NCBI RefSeq assembly: GCF_051401765.1
Contig: NW_027480544.1
Coordinates: 1 to 64,000 of the forward strand
Reading direction: 5' to 3'
Length of the DNA stretch: 64,000 bases
Source: Calliopsis andreniformis
Taxonomy: Eukaryota; Arthropoda; Insecta; Hymenoptera; Andrenidae
Positions 25,401-38,552 of the stretch are shown piece by piece. The notes under the pieces were generated by a model. That model saw nothing but the letters and a program-made list of their open reading frames with translations, had not been told where the DNA came from and did not search any database. Positions within the stretch are counted from its first letter, which is position 1, and each line of letters starts with the position of its first letter. The position numbers and the translations under genes were made by a program.

Positions 25401-27360
25401 TGAGGTCTGAGGATTGAGGATTGAGGATTGAGGATTGCAGATGGAGGATTGGTTATTGAGGATTGAAGAATGAGGATTGAGGATTGAGGACTGAGGACTG
25501 AGGATTGAGGATTGAGGATTGAGAATTGAGGATTGAGGATTGAGGATTGAAGATTGAGGATTGGGTTCTGAGGACTGAAGGACGAGGATTGAGGATTGAG
25601 GAATCAGGGTTGAGGATTCAGGATTGAGGTTGGAGGACTGAGGACTGAGGGTTGAGGATTGATAATTGAGGATTGAGGATTGAGGATTGAAGATTCAGGA
25701 TTGAGGATTGAGGACTGAAGCATGAGAATTCAGGATACTCTATTGAGTATTGAGAATTGAGGATTAATGATTGAGTATTGAGGATTGATGGTTGAGGGTT
25801 CTGTGTTGAATATTGAGGATGGAGTATTGAGGATTGAGGATTGAGGATTGAGGATTGAAGATTGAGTATTGATGATTGAAGGTTGGGGATTGAGGATTGA
25901 GTGTTATGGATTGAGGACGAGGACTGACGGTTGAAGAATGAGGTTTGAGGATTGAGGATTGGGGATTGAGGATTGAGGATTGAGGTTTGACGACTGAGGA
26001 CTGAGGATTGAGGATTGAGGATTGAGGATTGAGGCTTGAGGATTGAGGATTGAAGATTGAGGATTGGGGACTGAGGATTGAAAATTCAGCATTGAGGATT
26101 GCGGATTGAGGATTGAGGATTGAGGATGGAGGATTGAAGAAAGAGGACTGAGTGTTGAGGATTGAGTGTTGAGAATTGATGTTTGAGGGTTGAGATTTGA
26201 TTATTGATTCTTGTGGATTGAGTATTGAACGATGAGAATTCAGGGTATTCTATTGAGTATTGAGAATTGAGGATTGATGGTTGAGTATTGAGGATTGGTA
26301 GTTGAGGGTTGTGTGTTGAAGATTGAGGATTGAGGATTGAGGACTGACGCTTGAGGATTGAGAATTGAAGATTGAGTATTGAGGATTGAAGGTTGAGTAT
26401 TGAGGATTGAGGATTGAACATTGAGGACTGAGTGTTGAGGGTTGAGTGATGAGAATTGATGTTTGTGGATAGAGATTTGAAGATTGCAGATTGAGCATTG
26501 AGTATTGAAAACTGTGAATTGATGATATTCTATTGAGGATTGAGAATTGACAACTGATTGCTGAGTACTGAGGGATGGAGATTGAGGATTCAGGATTGAG
26601 AATTCAGAATTGAGGATTGAGGACTGAGGACTGAGGATTGACGATTGAGTATTGAGGATTGAAGATTGAGGATTAAGGATTGAGTATTGGGGATTGAGGA
26701 TCTAGGATTGAAAATTGATTATTGAGGATTGAAGATTGAGGATTGAGGATTGAGGATTGAGAATTGAGAATTGAGGATAAGGACTGAGGGTTGAGGATTG
26801 AGGTTCGAGGAATGAGGATTGAGGATTGAGGATTGAGGATTGAAGATTGAGTTTTGATGATTGAAGATTGAGGATTGAGGATTGAGGGTTGAAGATTGAG
26901 GACGAGGACTGACAGTTGAGGATTGTGGTTTGAGGATTGAGGGTTGAGGATTGAGAATTGTGGATGAGGACTGAGGTTTGAGGATTGATGACTGAGGATT
27001 GAGGATTGAGGATTGACGATTGCGGATTGAGGATTGAAGATTCAGGATTGAGGATTGAGGATGGATGATTGAAGAGAGAGGACAGAGCGTTGAGGATTGA
27101 GTGTTGAGAATTGATGTTTGAGGGTTGAGATTTGATTATTGATTTTTGTGGATTGAGTATTGAACGATGAGAATTCAGGGTATTCTATTGTGTATTGAGA
27201 ATTGAGGATTGATGGTTGAGTATTGAGTATTGATGGTTGAGGGTTGTGTGTTGAATATTGAGGATTGAGGATTGAGGATTGAGGATTGAGGATTGAGGAT
27301 TGAGGATTGAAGATTGAGTATTGAGGATTGAAGGTTGAGTATTGAGGATTGAATATTGAG
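19497..27360 (+). repeat. 7.87-kb higher-order unit, copy 1
   Basis: First of two complete tandem copies. The offset is 7,864 bp at GGGTTAGG (19,531 to 27,395) and at EcoRI landmarks 20,390, 22,163 and 23,134, rising to 7,871 bp from about 24.9 kb (24,874 to 32,745). Copy 2 therefore has one extra heptamer. The unit is composite: an A-like part (20,390-21,290), two close type II landmarks (near 21,535 and 21,830), module S (about 23,383-25,214), a shortened A (from about 25,436) and module U (26,091-27,331). The longest - strand frame, 22,516-23,667, lies here. Confidence 0.92.
22516..23667 (-). other. Longest open frame (383 codons), judged non-coding
   Basis: The frame starts at an ATG (CAT on the + strand) and reads a cycle of SILNPQS-like heptapeptides throughout, with no signal peptide, membrane span or other domain. 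It spans the boundary between non-S sequence and module S. Another frame over the same DNA (22,656-23,039) encodes the same type of peptide. No purine-rich ribosome-binding site precedes the start; the - strand almost lacks G, so such sites are close to impossible. The length follows from chance absence of TCA, CTA and TTA in one frame. Against this reading, a low-complexity surface or matrix protein cannot be strictly excluded. Confidence 0.6.
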
Positions 27361-30300
27361 GATTGAGGATTGAGGATTGAGGATTGAGCATTGAGGGTTA
27401 GGATTGAAGATTGAGTATTCAGGATTGGAGATGGTTGATTGAGGATTGATGGTTGAGGATTGAGGATTGAGGATTGAAGATTGAGTATTGAGGATTGAAG
27501 ATTGAGGATTGAGGATTGAGGACTGAGGATTGGGGATTGAAGATTCAGGATTTGGGACTTAGTGTTGAGGGTTGAGTGATGAGAATTGATGATTGTGGAT
27601 AGAGATTTGAAGATTGCAGGTTGAGTATTGAGTATTGAAACCTATGAATTGAGGATATTCTATTGAGGATTGAGGATTGACAACTGATTGTTGAGGACTG
27701 TGGGCTGAAGATTGAGGATTCAGGATTGAGGATTCAGGATTGAGGATTCAGGATTGAGGTTTGAGGACTGAGGATTGAGGATTGAGGATTGAGGGTTGAG
27801 GATTGAGGATTGAGGACTGAAGATTGAGGATTGGGTATTGAGGACCGTACATTGAGGATTGAGGATTGAGTATTGAGGGTTGAGGGTTGAGAATTGAAGA
27901 TTGAATATTGATGATTGAAGATTGAGAATCGAGGATTGAGGGTTGTGGATTGAGGACGAGGACTGAGGGTTGAGTATTGATGTTTGAGGTCTGAAGATTG
28001 AGGAGTGAGAATTGAGGATTGAGTATTGAGGATTGAAGATTGAGGATCGGGTGTTGAGGATTGAAGAATGAGGATTGAGGATTGAGGATTGAAGAATGAG
28101 TATTGGGGATTTAGGATTGATGATTGAAGATTGAGTATTGAGGATTGAAAATTGAGGATTGAGGATTGAGGATTGAAGATTGAGGACTGATAATTGAGGA
28201 TTGAGGATTGAGGATTGAAGATTGAGGATTGAGGATTGAGGATTGAAGCATGAGAATTCAGGATACTCTATTGAGTATTGAGAATTGAGGATTAATGGTT
28301 GAGTATTGAGGATTGATGGTTGAGTGTTCTGTGTTGAACATTGAGGATGGAGTATTGAGGATTGAGGATTGAGGATTGAGGGTTGAAGATTGAGTATTGA
28401 TGATTGAAGGTTGAGGATTGAGGATTGAGTGTTATGGATTGAGGACGAGGACTGACGGTTGAGGATTGAGGTTTGAGGATTGAGGATTGGGGATTGAGGA
28501 TTGAGGATTGAGGTTTGACGACTGAGGACTGAGGATTGAGGATTGAGGATTGAGGATTGAGGCTTGAGGATTGAGGATTGAAGATTGAGGATTGGAGACT
28601 GAGGGTTGAAAATTCAGGATTGAGGATTGAGGATTGAGGATTGAGGATTGAGGATTGAGGATTGAGGATTGAGGATTGAGGATTGAAGATTGGGTATTGA
28701 TGATTGAAGATTGAGCATTGAGGATTGAGGGATGAGGGTTGAGGACGAGGACTGACGGTTGAGGATTGAGGTTTGAGGATTGAGGATTGAGGATTGAGTA
28801 TTGAAGATTGAGGATTGATGATTGAGAATTGAGGTTTGTGGGTTGAGGATTGAGGATTGAGGAATGAGAGTTGGGGGTTGAGGACGAGGACGGACGACTG
28901 AGGATTGAGGTTTGAGGATTGAGGATTGAGGACTGAGGACTGAGCATTGAGGATTGAGGATGGAGCATTGAGGATTGAAGATTGAGGGCTGGGGACTGAG
29001 GACTGAATATTGAAGATTAAGGATTGAGGATTGGGGATTGTGGATCTAGGATTGAAAAATGATTATTGAGGATTGAACATTGAGGATAGAGGATTGAGTA
29101 TTGAGAATTGAGAACTGAGAATTGAGAATTGAGGATGAGGACTGAGGGTTGAGGATTGAGGGTTGAGGAATGAGGGTTGAGGATTGAGGATTTAGGATTG
29201 GGGATTGAGGATTGAGGATTGTGTACTGAAGATTGAGTATTGATGACTGAGGATTTAGGATTGAGGATTGAGGATTGAGGATTGAGTATTGAGGATTGAG
29301 GATTGAGGATTGAGGATTTAATATTGAGTATTGAGGATTGAAGATTGAGGATTGAGGATTGATGATTGAGGATTGACGATTGACGACTGAGTGCTCAGGG
29401 TTGAGTGATGAGAATTGATGTTTGTGGATTGAGATTTGAAGATTGAAGAATGGGGATCGAGTATTGAAAACAGTGGTTTGAGGATATTCTATTGAGGATT
29501 GAGGATTGACAATTGATTGTTGAGGACTGAGGGCTGAAGGTTGAGCATTCAGGGTTGAGGATTCAGGATTGAGGATGGAGGACTGAGGATTGAGGACTGA
29601 GGATTGAGGATTGAGGATTGAGGATTGAGCTTTAAGGATTCAGGGTTGAGGATTGAGGATTGAGGATTGAAGATTGAGGATGGGGACTGAGTGTTGAGGG
29701 TTGAGTGATGAGAATTGATGTTTGCGGATAGAGATTTGAAGATTGCAGATTGAGTATTGCGTATGGAAAACTCTGAACTGAGGATATTCTATTGAGGATT
29801 GAGGATTGACAACTGATTGTTGAGGACTGAGAGCTGAAGATTGAGGATTCAGGATTGAGGATTCCGGATTGTGGTTTGAAGATTGAGTATTGAGGATTGA
29901 AGATTGAGGATTGAGGATTGAGGATTGAAGAGAGAGGACTAAGTATGGAGGATTGAGTGTTGAGTATTGATGTTTGAGGACTGAGATTTGATTATTGAAT
30001 ATTGTGGATTGAGTATTGAAGCATGAGAATTCAGGATACTCTGTTGAGTATTGAGAATTGTGGATTAATGGTTGAGTATTGAGGGTTGATGGTTGAGGGT
30101 TGTGTGTTGAATATTGAGGATGGAGTATTGAGGATTGAGGATTGAGGATTGAGGATTGAAGATTGAGTATTGACGATTGAAGGTTGAGGATTGAGGATTG
30201 AGGGTTGAGGATTGAGGACGAGGACTGACGGTTGAGGATTGAGGTTTGAGGATTGAGGATCGGGGATTGAGGATTGAGGATTGAGGTTTGACGACTGAGG

Positions 30301-33300
30301 ACTGAGGATTGAGGATTGAGGATTGAGGATTGAGGATTGAGGGTTGAAGATTGAGGATTGGGTACTGAGGATTGAAAATTCAGGATTGAGGGTTGAGGAT
30401 TGAGGATTGAGGATTGAGGATTGAAGATTCAGTATTGAGGATTGCAGATTGAGTATTGAGGATTGAAGATTGAGGATCGAGGATTGAGGATTGAGGATTG
30501 AGGATTGAAGTTTGAGGATTCAGGATTGAGTATTGAGGATTGAGAATTGAGGATTGAGGATTGAGGATTGTGTATTGAGGATCGTACATTGAGGATTGAG
30601 GATTGAGTATTGAGGGTTGAGGGTTGAGAATTGAAGATTGAATATTGATGATTGAAGATTGAGGATCGAGGATTGAGGGTTGTGGATTGAGGACGAGGAC
30701 TGAGGGTTGAGTATTGATGTTTGAGGTCTGAAGATTGAGGATTGAGGATTGAGGATTGAGGATTGAGTATTGAGGATTGAAGATTGAGGATCGGGTGTTG
30801 AGGATTGAAGAATGAGGATTGAGGATTGAGGATTGAAGATTGAGTATTGAGGATTTAGGATTGATGATTGAAGATTGAGTATTGAGGATTGAAGATTGAG
30901 CATTGAGGATTGAGGATTGAAGATTGAGGACTGATAATTGAGGATTGAGGATTGAGGATTGAAGATTGAGGATTGAGGATTGAGGATTGAAGCGTGAGAA
31001 TTCAGGATACTCTATTGAGCATTGAGAATTGAGGATTAATGGTTGAGTATTGAGGATTGATGGTTGAGGGTTCTGTGTTGAACATTGAGGATGGAGTATT
31101 GAGGATTGAGGATTGAGGATTGAGGGTTGAAGATTGAGTATTGATGATTGAAGGTTGAGGATTGAGGATTGAGTGTTATGGATTGAGGACGAGGACTGAC
31201 GGTTGAGGATTGAGGTTTGAGGATTGAGGATTGGGGATTGAGGATTGATGATCGAGGATTGAAGATTGAGGATTGGGTATTGTGGATTGAAGGATGAGGA
31301 TTGAGGATTGAGGATTGAGGATTGAGGATTGAAGATTGAGCCTTGAGGATTGAAGATTGAGGATTGAGGATTGAGAATTGAAGATAGAGGATCTGGGACA
31401 GAGGATTGAAGATTGAGTATTGAGGATTGAGTATTCAGGATGAGGGCTGAGGGTTGAGGATTGAGGGTTGAGGACTGAGGTCTGAGGATTGAGAACTGAG
31501 AATTGAGGATTGAGGATTGAGGATTGAACATTGAGGATTGGGTATTGAGGGTTGAAGAATGAGGATTGAGGATTGAGGATTGAGGATTGAGGGTTGAGGA
31601 TTGAAGATTGAGTATTCAGGATTGGAGATTGACGATTGAGGATTGAGGGTTGAGGATTGAGGATTGATGATTGAAGATTGAGTATTGAGGACTGAAGATT
31701 GAGGATTGAGGATTGAGGACTGAGGATTGAGGATTGAAGGTTCAGGATTGGGGACTGAGTGTTGAGGGTTGAGTGACGAGAATTGATGTTTGTGGATAGA
31801 GATATGAAGATTGCAGGTTGAGTATTGAGTATTGAAACCTGTGAATTGAGGATATTCTATTGAGGATTGAGGATTGACAAATGATTGTTGAGGACTGAGG
31901 GCTGAAGATTGAGGATTCAGGATTGAGGATTCAGGATTGAGGTTTGAGGACTGAGGCTTGAGGATTGAGGATTGAGGGTTGAGGATTGAGGATTGAGGAT
32001 TGAGGATTGAGGATTGGGTATTGAGGATCGTACATTGAGGATTGAGGATTGAGTATTGAGTGTTGAGGGTTGAGAATTGAAGATTGAATATTGATGATTG
32101 AAGATTGAGGATCGAGGATTGAGGGTTGTGGAATGAGGACGAGGACTGAGGGTTGAGTATTGATGTTTGAGGTCTGAAGATTGAGGATTGAGGATTGAGG
32201 ATTGAGGATTGAGTATTGAGGATTGAAGATTGAGGATCGGGTGTTGAGGATTGAAGAATGAGGATTGAGGATTGAGGATTGAAGATTGAGGATTGAGGAT
32301 TGAGGATTGATGATTGAAGATTGAGTATTGAGGATTGAAGATTGAGGATTGAGGATTGAGTATTGAAGATTGAGGACTGAGTGTTGATGGTTGAGTGATT
32401 AGAATTGATGTTTGTGGATTCAGATTTGAAGATTGAAGAATGGGGATTGAGTATGGAAAACTGAAAATTGAGAATATTCTATTCAGGATAGAGGGTTGAT
32501 AGTTGATTTTTGAGGACTGAGGTCTGAAGATTGAGGATTTAGGATTGAGGATTCGGGATTGAGGTTTGAGGGCTGAGGATTGAGGGTTGTGGATTGAGGA
32601 TTGAGTATTGACGCTTGAGGATTGAGAGTTGAGGATGGAGGATTGAAGAGAGAGGACTGAGTGTTGAGGATTGAGTGTTGAGAATTAATGTTTGAGGATT
32701 GAGATTTGATTATAGAATATTGTGGATTGAGTATTGAACCATGAGAATTCAGGATATTCTATTGAGTATTGAGAATTGAGGATTGATGGCTGAGGGTTGA
32801 GTGTTGAATATTGATGATTGAGGATTGAGGATTGAGGATTGAGGATAGAGAATTGAAGATTGAGTATTGATGATTGAAGATTGAGGATTGAGGATTGAGG
32901 GCTGAGGATTGAGGACGAGGACTGACGGTTGAGGATTGAGGTTTGAGGATTGTGGATTGAGGATTGAGAATGAGGGCTGAGGGTTGAGGATTGAGGTTTG
33001 AGTATAGAATCCTAAGAATTCAGGATAATCTATTGAGTATTGAGAATTGAAGATTGATGTTTGAGTATTGAGGATTGAGGATTGAGGATTGAGGATTGAG
33101 GATTGAGTATTGCAGATTGAGGGTCGATGATTGAGGATTGATAACTGAGGGTTGAGTATTGATGCTTGAGGTCTGAGGATTGAGGATTGAGGATTGCGAA
33201 TTGAGGATTGAGAATTTAGGATTGAAGATTGAGGATTGGGTGTTGAGGATTGAAGAACGAGGATTGAGGATTGAGGTCTGAGGATTGAGGATTGAGGATT

Positions 33301-35231
33301 GAGGATTGCAGATGGAGGATTGGTTATTGAGGATTGAAGAATGAGGATTGAGGATTGAGGACTGAGGACTGAGGATTGAGGATTGAGGATTGAGAATTGA
33401 GGATTGAGGATTGAGGATTGAAGATTGAGGATTGGGTTCTGAGGACTGAAGGACGAGGATTGAGGATTGAGGAATCAGGGTTGAGGATTCAGGATTGAGG
33501 TTGGAGGAATGAGGACTGAGGGTTGAGGATTGATAATTGAGGATTGAGGATTGAGGATTGAAGATTCAGGATTGAGGATTGAGGACTGAAGCATGAGAAT
33601 TCAGGATACTCTATTGAGTATTGAGAATTGAGGATTAATGATTGAGTATTGAGGATTGATGGTTGAGGGTTCTGTGTTGAATATTGAGGATGGAGTATTG
33701 AGGATTGAGGATTGAGGATTGAGGATTGAAGATTGAGTATTGATGATTGAAGGTTGGGGATTGAGGATTGAGTGTTATGGATTGAGGACGAGGACTGACG
33801 GTTGAAGAATGAGGTTTGAGGATTGAGGATTGGGGATTGAGGATTGAGGATTGAGGTTTGACGACTGAGGACTGAGGATTGAGGATTGAGGATTGAGGAT
33901 TGAGGCTTGAGGATTGAGGATTGAAGATTGAGGATTGGGGACTGAGGATTGAAAATTCAGCATTGAGGATTGCGGATTGAGGATTGAGGATTGAGGATGG
34001 AGGATTGAAGAAAGAGGACTGAGTGTTGAGGATTGAGTGTTGAGAATTGATGTTTGAGGGTTGAGATTTGATTATTGATTCTTGTGGATTGAGTATTGAA
34101 CGATGAGAATTCAGGGTATTCTATTGAGTATTGAGAATTGAGGATTGATGGTTGAGTATTGAGGATTGGTAGTTGAGGGTTGTGTGTTGAAGATTGAGGA
34201 TTGAGGATTGAGGACTGACGCTTGAGGATTGAGAATTGAAGATTGAGTATTGAGGATTGAAGGTTGAGTATTGAGGATTGAGGATTGAACATTGAGGACT
34301 GAGTGTTGAGGGTTGAGTGATGAGAATTGATGTTTGTGGATAGAGATTTGAAGATTGCAGATTGAGCATTGAGTATTGAAAACTGTGAGTTGATGATATT
34401 CTATTGAGGATTGAGAATTGACAACTGATTGCTGAGTACTGAGGGATGGAGATTGAGGATTCAGGATTGAGAATTCAGAATTGAGGATTGAGGACTGAGG
34501 ACTGAGGATTGACGATTGAGTATTGAGGATTGAAGATTGAGGATTAAGGATTGAGTATTGGGGATTGAGGATCTAGGATTGAAAATTGATTATTGAGGAT
34601 TGAAGATTGAGGATTGAGGATTGAGGATTGAGAATTGAGAATTGAGGATAAGGACTGAGGGTTGAGGATTGAGGTTTGAGGAATGAGGATTGAGGATTGA
34701 GGATTGAGGATTGAAGATTGAGTTTTGATGATTGAAGATTGAGGATTGAGGATTGAGGGTTGAAGATTGAGGACGAGGACTGACAGTTGAGGATTGTGGT
34801 TTGAGGATTGAGGGTTGAGGATTGAGAATTGTGGATGAGGACTGAGGTTTGAGGATTGATGACTGAGGATTGAGGATTGAGGATTGACGATTGCGGATTG
34901 AGGATTGAAGATTCAGGATTGAGGATTGAGGATGGATGATTGAAGAGAGAGGACAGAGCGTTGAGGATTGAGTGTTGAGAATTGATGTTTGAGGGTTGAG
35001 ATTTGATTATTGATTTTTGTGGATTGAGTATTGAACGATGAGAATTCAGGGTATTCTATTGTGTATTGAGAATTGAGGATTGATGGTTGAGTATTGAGTA
35101 TTGATGGTTGAGGGTTGTGTGTTGAATATTGAGGATTGAGGATTGAGGATTGAGGATTGAGGATTGAGGATTGAGGATTGAAGATTGAGTATTGAGGATT
35201 GAAGGTTGAGTATTGAGGATTGAATATTGAG
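27361..35231 (+). repeat. 7.87-kb higher-order unit, copy 2
   Basis: Tandem repeat of 19,497-27,360 with very few differences by eye: one extra heptamer and scattered single-base changes. One example is a GGATTTAATATTG word near 29,315, where copy 1 has GGATTGAATATTG. The junction lies inside a run of plain heptamers, and the same word GAGGATTGAATATTGAGG marks the right end of both copies (27,346 and 35,217). The high identity points to a recent duplication, ongoing homogenisation, or an assembly duplication. Confidence 0.92.
30380..31531 (-). other. Duplicate of the 383-codon open frame, judged non-coding
   Basis: The 7,864-bp-shifted copy of the frame at 22,516-23,667. The two peptides differ at about two residues (one P to T inside the frame, one P to S at the last position). 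Both copies staying open is explained by the recent duplication of the DNA. A few changes that alter residues and none seen that are specifically silent gives no sign of protein-level selection, but the number is far too small for a test. Confidence 0.6.
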
Positions 35232-35704
35232 GATTGAGGATTGAGGGTTGAGGATTGAAAATTGAGAATTGACGATTGAGGATTGAAGATTGAGTATTGA
35301 GGATTGAAGATTGAGGATTGAGGATTGAGGATTGAATATTGAGGACTGAGTGTTGAGGGTTGAGAGATGAGAATTGATGTTTGTGGATGGAGATTTGAAG
35401 ACTGAAGATTGAGGATTGAGTATTGAAAACTGAGAATTCAGGATATTCTACTGTGTATTGAGAATTGAGGATTGATGGTTGAGTATTGAGGATTGAGGAT
35501 TGAGGATTGAGGATTGAGTATTGAAGATTGTGGGCTGATGATTGACGATTGAGGACTGAGGATTGAGGATTGATGATTCAGCTTTGGGGATTGAAGATTG
35601 TGGACTGGGGATAGAGGATTGAATATTGAGGATTAAGGATAGAGTATTGGGGATTGAGGATATAGGATAGGAGATTGATTATTGAGGATTGAAGATTGAG
35701 TATT
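35232..35704 (+). repeat. Mosaic stretch with hybrid landmark
   Basis: Contains a type II-like left half joined to an EcoRI landmark at 35,434, the same hybrid arrangement as at 9,355. The stretch 35,520-35,700 recurs at 37,480-37,660 (offset 1,960 bp, exactly 280 heptamers; shared word GCTTTGGGGA). No gene is seen. Confidence 0.75.
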
Positions 35705-36767
35705 GAGGATTTAGGATTCAGGATTGAGGATTGAGGATGAGGGCTGAGGGTTGAGGATTGAGGATTGAGGATTGAGGATTGTAGATTGAGTATTGAGGAT
35801 TGAGGATTGAGAATTGAGGATTGAGTATTGAAGATTGAGGATTGATGATTGTGGATTGAGGACTGAGGATTGAGGATTGAGTGTTGAGGATTGAAGACTG
35901 AGTATTGAGGATTGAAGATTGAGGATTGAGGATTCAGAATTGAGGATTGAGGATGAGGGCTGATGGTTGAGGATTGAGGAGTGAGTATTGAAGTTTGAGG
36001 ATTGATGACTGAGGATTGAGGATTGAGGATTGATGATTGAGGATTGAGGATTGAAGATTGAGTATGGAGGATTGAAGATTGAGGATTGAGGATTGAGGAA
36101 CGAGGATTGACGATTGAGGATGATGGCTGAGGTTTGAGGACTGAGGTTTGAGGACTGAGGACTGAGGATTGAGGATTGAGAATTGAGGATTGAGGATTGA
36201 GGATTGAAAATTGAGGATTGGGGACTGAGTGTTGAGGGTTCAGTGATTAGAATTGATGTTTGTGGATAGAGATTTGAAGATTGCAGTGTGAGTATTGAGT
36301 ATTGAAAACTGTGAAACGATGATATTGTATTGAGGATTGTGAATTGACAACTGACTGTTGAGGACTGAGGTCTGAAGATTGAGGATTCAGGATTGAAGAT
36401 TCAGGATTGAGGTTTGAGGACTGAGGACTGAGGATTGAGGATTGACGATTGAGGATTGAAGATTGAGGATTGAAGATTGAGTATTGATGATTCAATATTG
36501 AGGATTGAGGATTGATAGTTGAGGATTGAGGACGAGGACTGACGGTTGAGGATTGAGGTACGAGGATTGAGGATTGAGGATTCAGGACTGAGGATTGAGG
36601 ATTGAGGTTTGAGCATTGAGGATTGAAGATTGAGGACTGGGGATTGAGGATTGAAGATTGATTATTGAGGATTGAAGATTGAGGATTGAGGATTGAGGAT
36701 TGAGAATTGGGAATTGAGGATGAGGACTGAGGGTTGAGGATTGAGGTTTGAGGAATGAGGATTGAGG
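35705..36767 (+). repeat. Module V, copy 1 (3,553-bp offset)
   Basis: Matches 39,258-40,320 at a constant offset of 3,553 bp, from GAGGATTTAGGATTCAGG at the left to GGAATGAGGATTGAG at the right. It includes a type II landmark in the diverged form GTGAAACGATGATATTG. That form recurs near 39.87, 42.11, 44.24, 57.51, 59.75 and 61.12 kb, so it defines a subfamily restricted to the right half of the window. Confidence 0.84.
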
Positions 36768-38552
36768 ATTGAGTATTGAAGATTCAGGATTGATGATTGA
36801 GGATTGCGGATTGAGGATTGAGGATTGAGGATTGAGTTCTGAAGATTGTGGATTGATGATTGACGATTAAGGACTGAGGATTGAGGATTGATTATTGAGC
36901 TTTGGGCATTGAAGATTGAGGACTGGGGATAGAGGATTGAATATTGAGGATTAAGGATAGAGTATTGGGGATTGAGGATCTAGGATAGGAGATTGATTAT
37001 TGAGGATTGAGGATTATGAATTGAGAATTGAGGATGAGGACTGATGGTTGAGGATTGATGTTTGAGGAATGAGGATTGATGATTGAGGATTGAGGATTGA
37101 TGATTGAGGATTGCGCATTGAAGATTGAGGATTGATGGCTGACGATTGAGGATTGAGGATTGATGATTGAGGATTGAGTATTGAAGATTGAGTATGGAGG
37201 ATTGAAGATTGAGGATTGAGGATTGAGGAACGAGGATTGACGATTGAGGATGATGGCTGAGGTTTGAGGACTGAGGTTTGAGGACTGAGGACTGAGGATT
37301 GAGGATTGAGAATTGAGGATTGAGGATCGACGATTGAGGATTGGGTATTGAGGATTGAAGAATGAGGATTGACGATTGAGGATTGAGTATTGAGGATTGA
37401 GGATTGAGTATTGAAGATTCAGGGTGGGTGATTGAGGATTGAGGATTGAGGATTGAGGATTGAGGATTGAGGATTGAGTATTGAAGATTGTGGACTGATG
37501 ATTGACGATTGAGGACTGAGGATTGAGGATTGATTATTCAGCTTTGGGGATTGAAGATTGTGGACTGGGGATAGAGGATTGAATATTGAGGATTAAGGAT
37601 AGAGTATTGGGGTTGACGATCTAGGATAGGAGATTGATTATTGAGGATTGAAGATTGAGTATTGAGGATTGAGGATTGAGAATTGAGAATTGAGGATGGG
37701 GACTGAGGGTTGAGGATTGACGTTTGAGCAATGAGGATTGAGGATTGAGGGCTGAGGATTGAGGATTGAGGATTGAGGATTGAGTATTGAAGATTGAGGA
37801 TTGATGACTGAGGATTGAGGATTGAGGATTGACGGTTAAGGATTGGGAATTGAGGATTGAAGATTGAGTACTGAAGATTGAAGGTTGATGATTGAGGATT
37901 GAGGATTGTGGATAGAGGATTGAGGGTTGAGGATTGAATGTTGAGTATTGTGGACTGAACATTGAGTATTGATGATTGAGGATTGAGGACTGAGGATTGA
38001 AGGTTGAGGATTGGGGATTGAGGATTGGCGAGTGAGGATTGAGGACTGAGTATTGAGAATTGAGGATTGAAGATTGAAGATTGAGTATTGAGGATTGAAG
38101 ATTGAGGATTGAGGATTGAGGACTGAAGATTGAGGACTGAGTGTTGAGTGTTGAGTGATGCGAATTGATGTTTGTATACTGAGATTTGGAGATTGAAGGT
38201 TGGGGATTGAGTACTGAAAACTGTGAATTGAGGATATTCTAATGAGGACTGAGGATTGACAATTGATTGTTGAGGACTGAGGGCTGAAGATTGACGATTC
38301 AGGGTTGAGGATTCGGGATTAAGGTTTGAGGACGAGGACTGACGGTTGAGGATTGAGGTTTGAGGATTGAGGATTGAGGACTGATGACTGAGGATTGAGG
38401 ATTGAGGATTGAGCATTGAGGATTGAAGATTGTGGACTGGCGATTGAGGATTGAAGATTGAGGATTAAGGATTGAGGATTGGGTATTGAGGATCGAAGAT
38501 TGAGGATTGAGTATTGAGGATTGAAGAATGAGGATTCATGACTGAGGATTGA
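36768..38552 (+). repeat. Mosaic stretch
   Basis: Heptamer array with GAGCTTTGGGCATTG near 36,896, a family that recurs near 41.35, 42.78, 43.49, 58.99 and 60.37 kb, and with GCTTTGGGGA at 37,541. A type II landmark lies near 38,140-38,320. - strand frames of 292 codons (37,538-38,416) and 113 codons (37,621-37,962) overlap each other in different frames and read the same peptide cycle. No gene is supported. Confidence 0.75.

Noticed and set aside
19497..35231. Pure assembly artefact as the explanation for the 7.87-kb duplication
   Set aside because: It cannot be excluded without reads, but the copies differ by one whole heptamer and several isolated substitutions, which favours two real copies. 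Kept as a finding with read depth as the decisive test.
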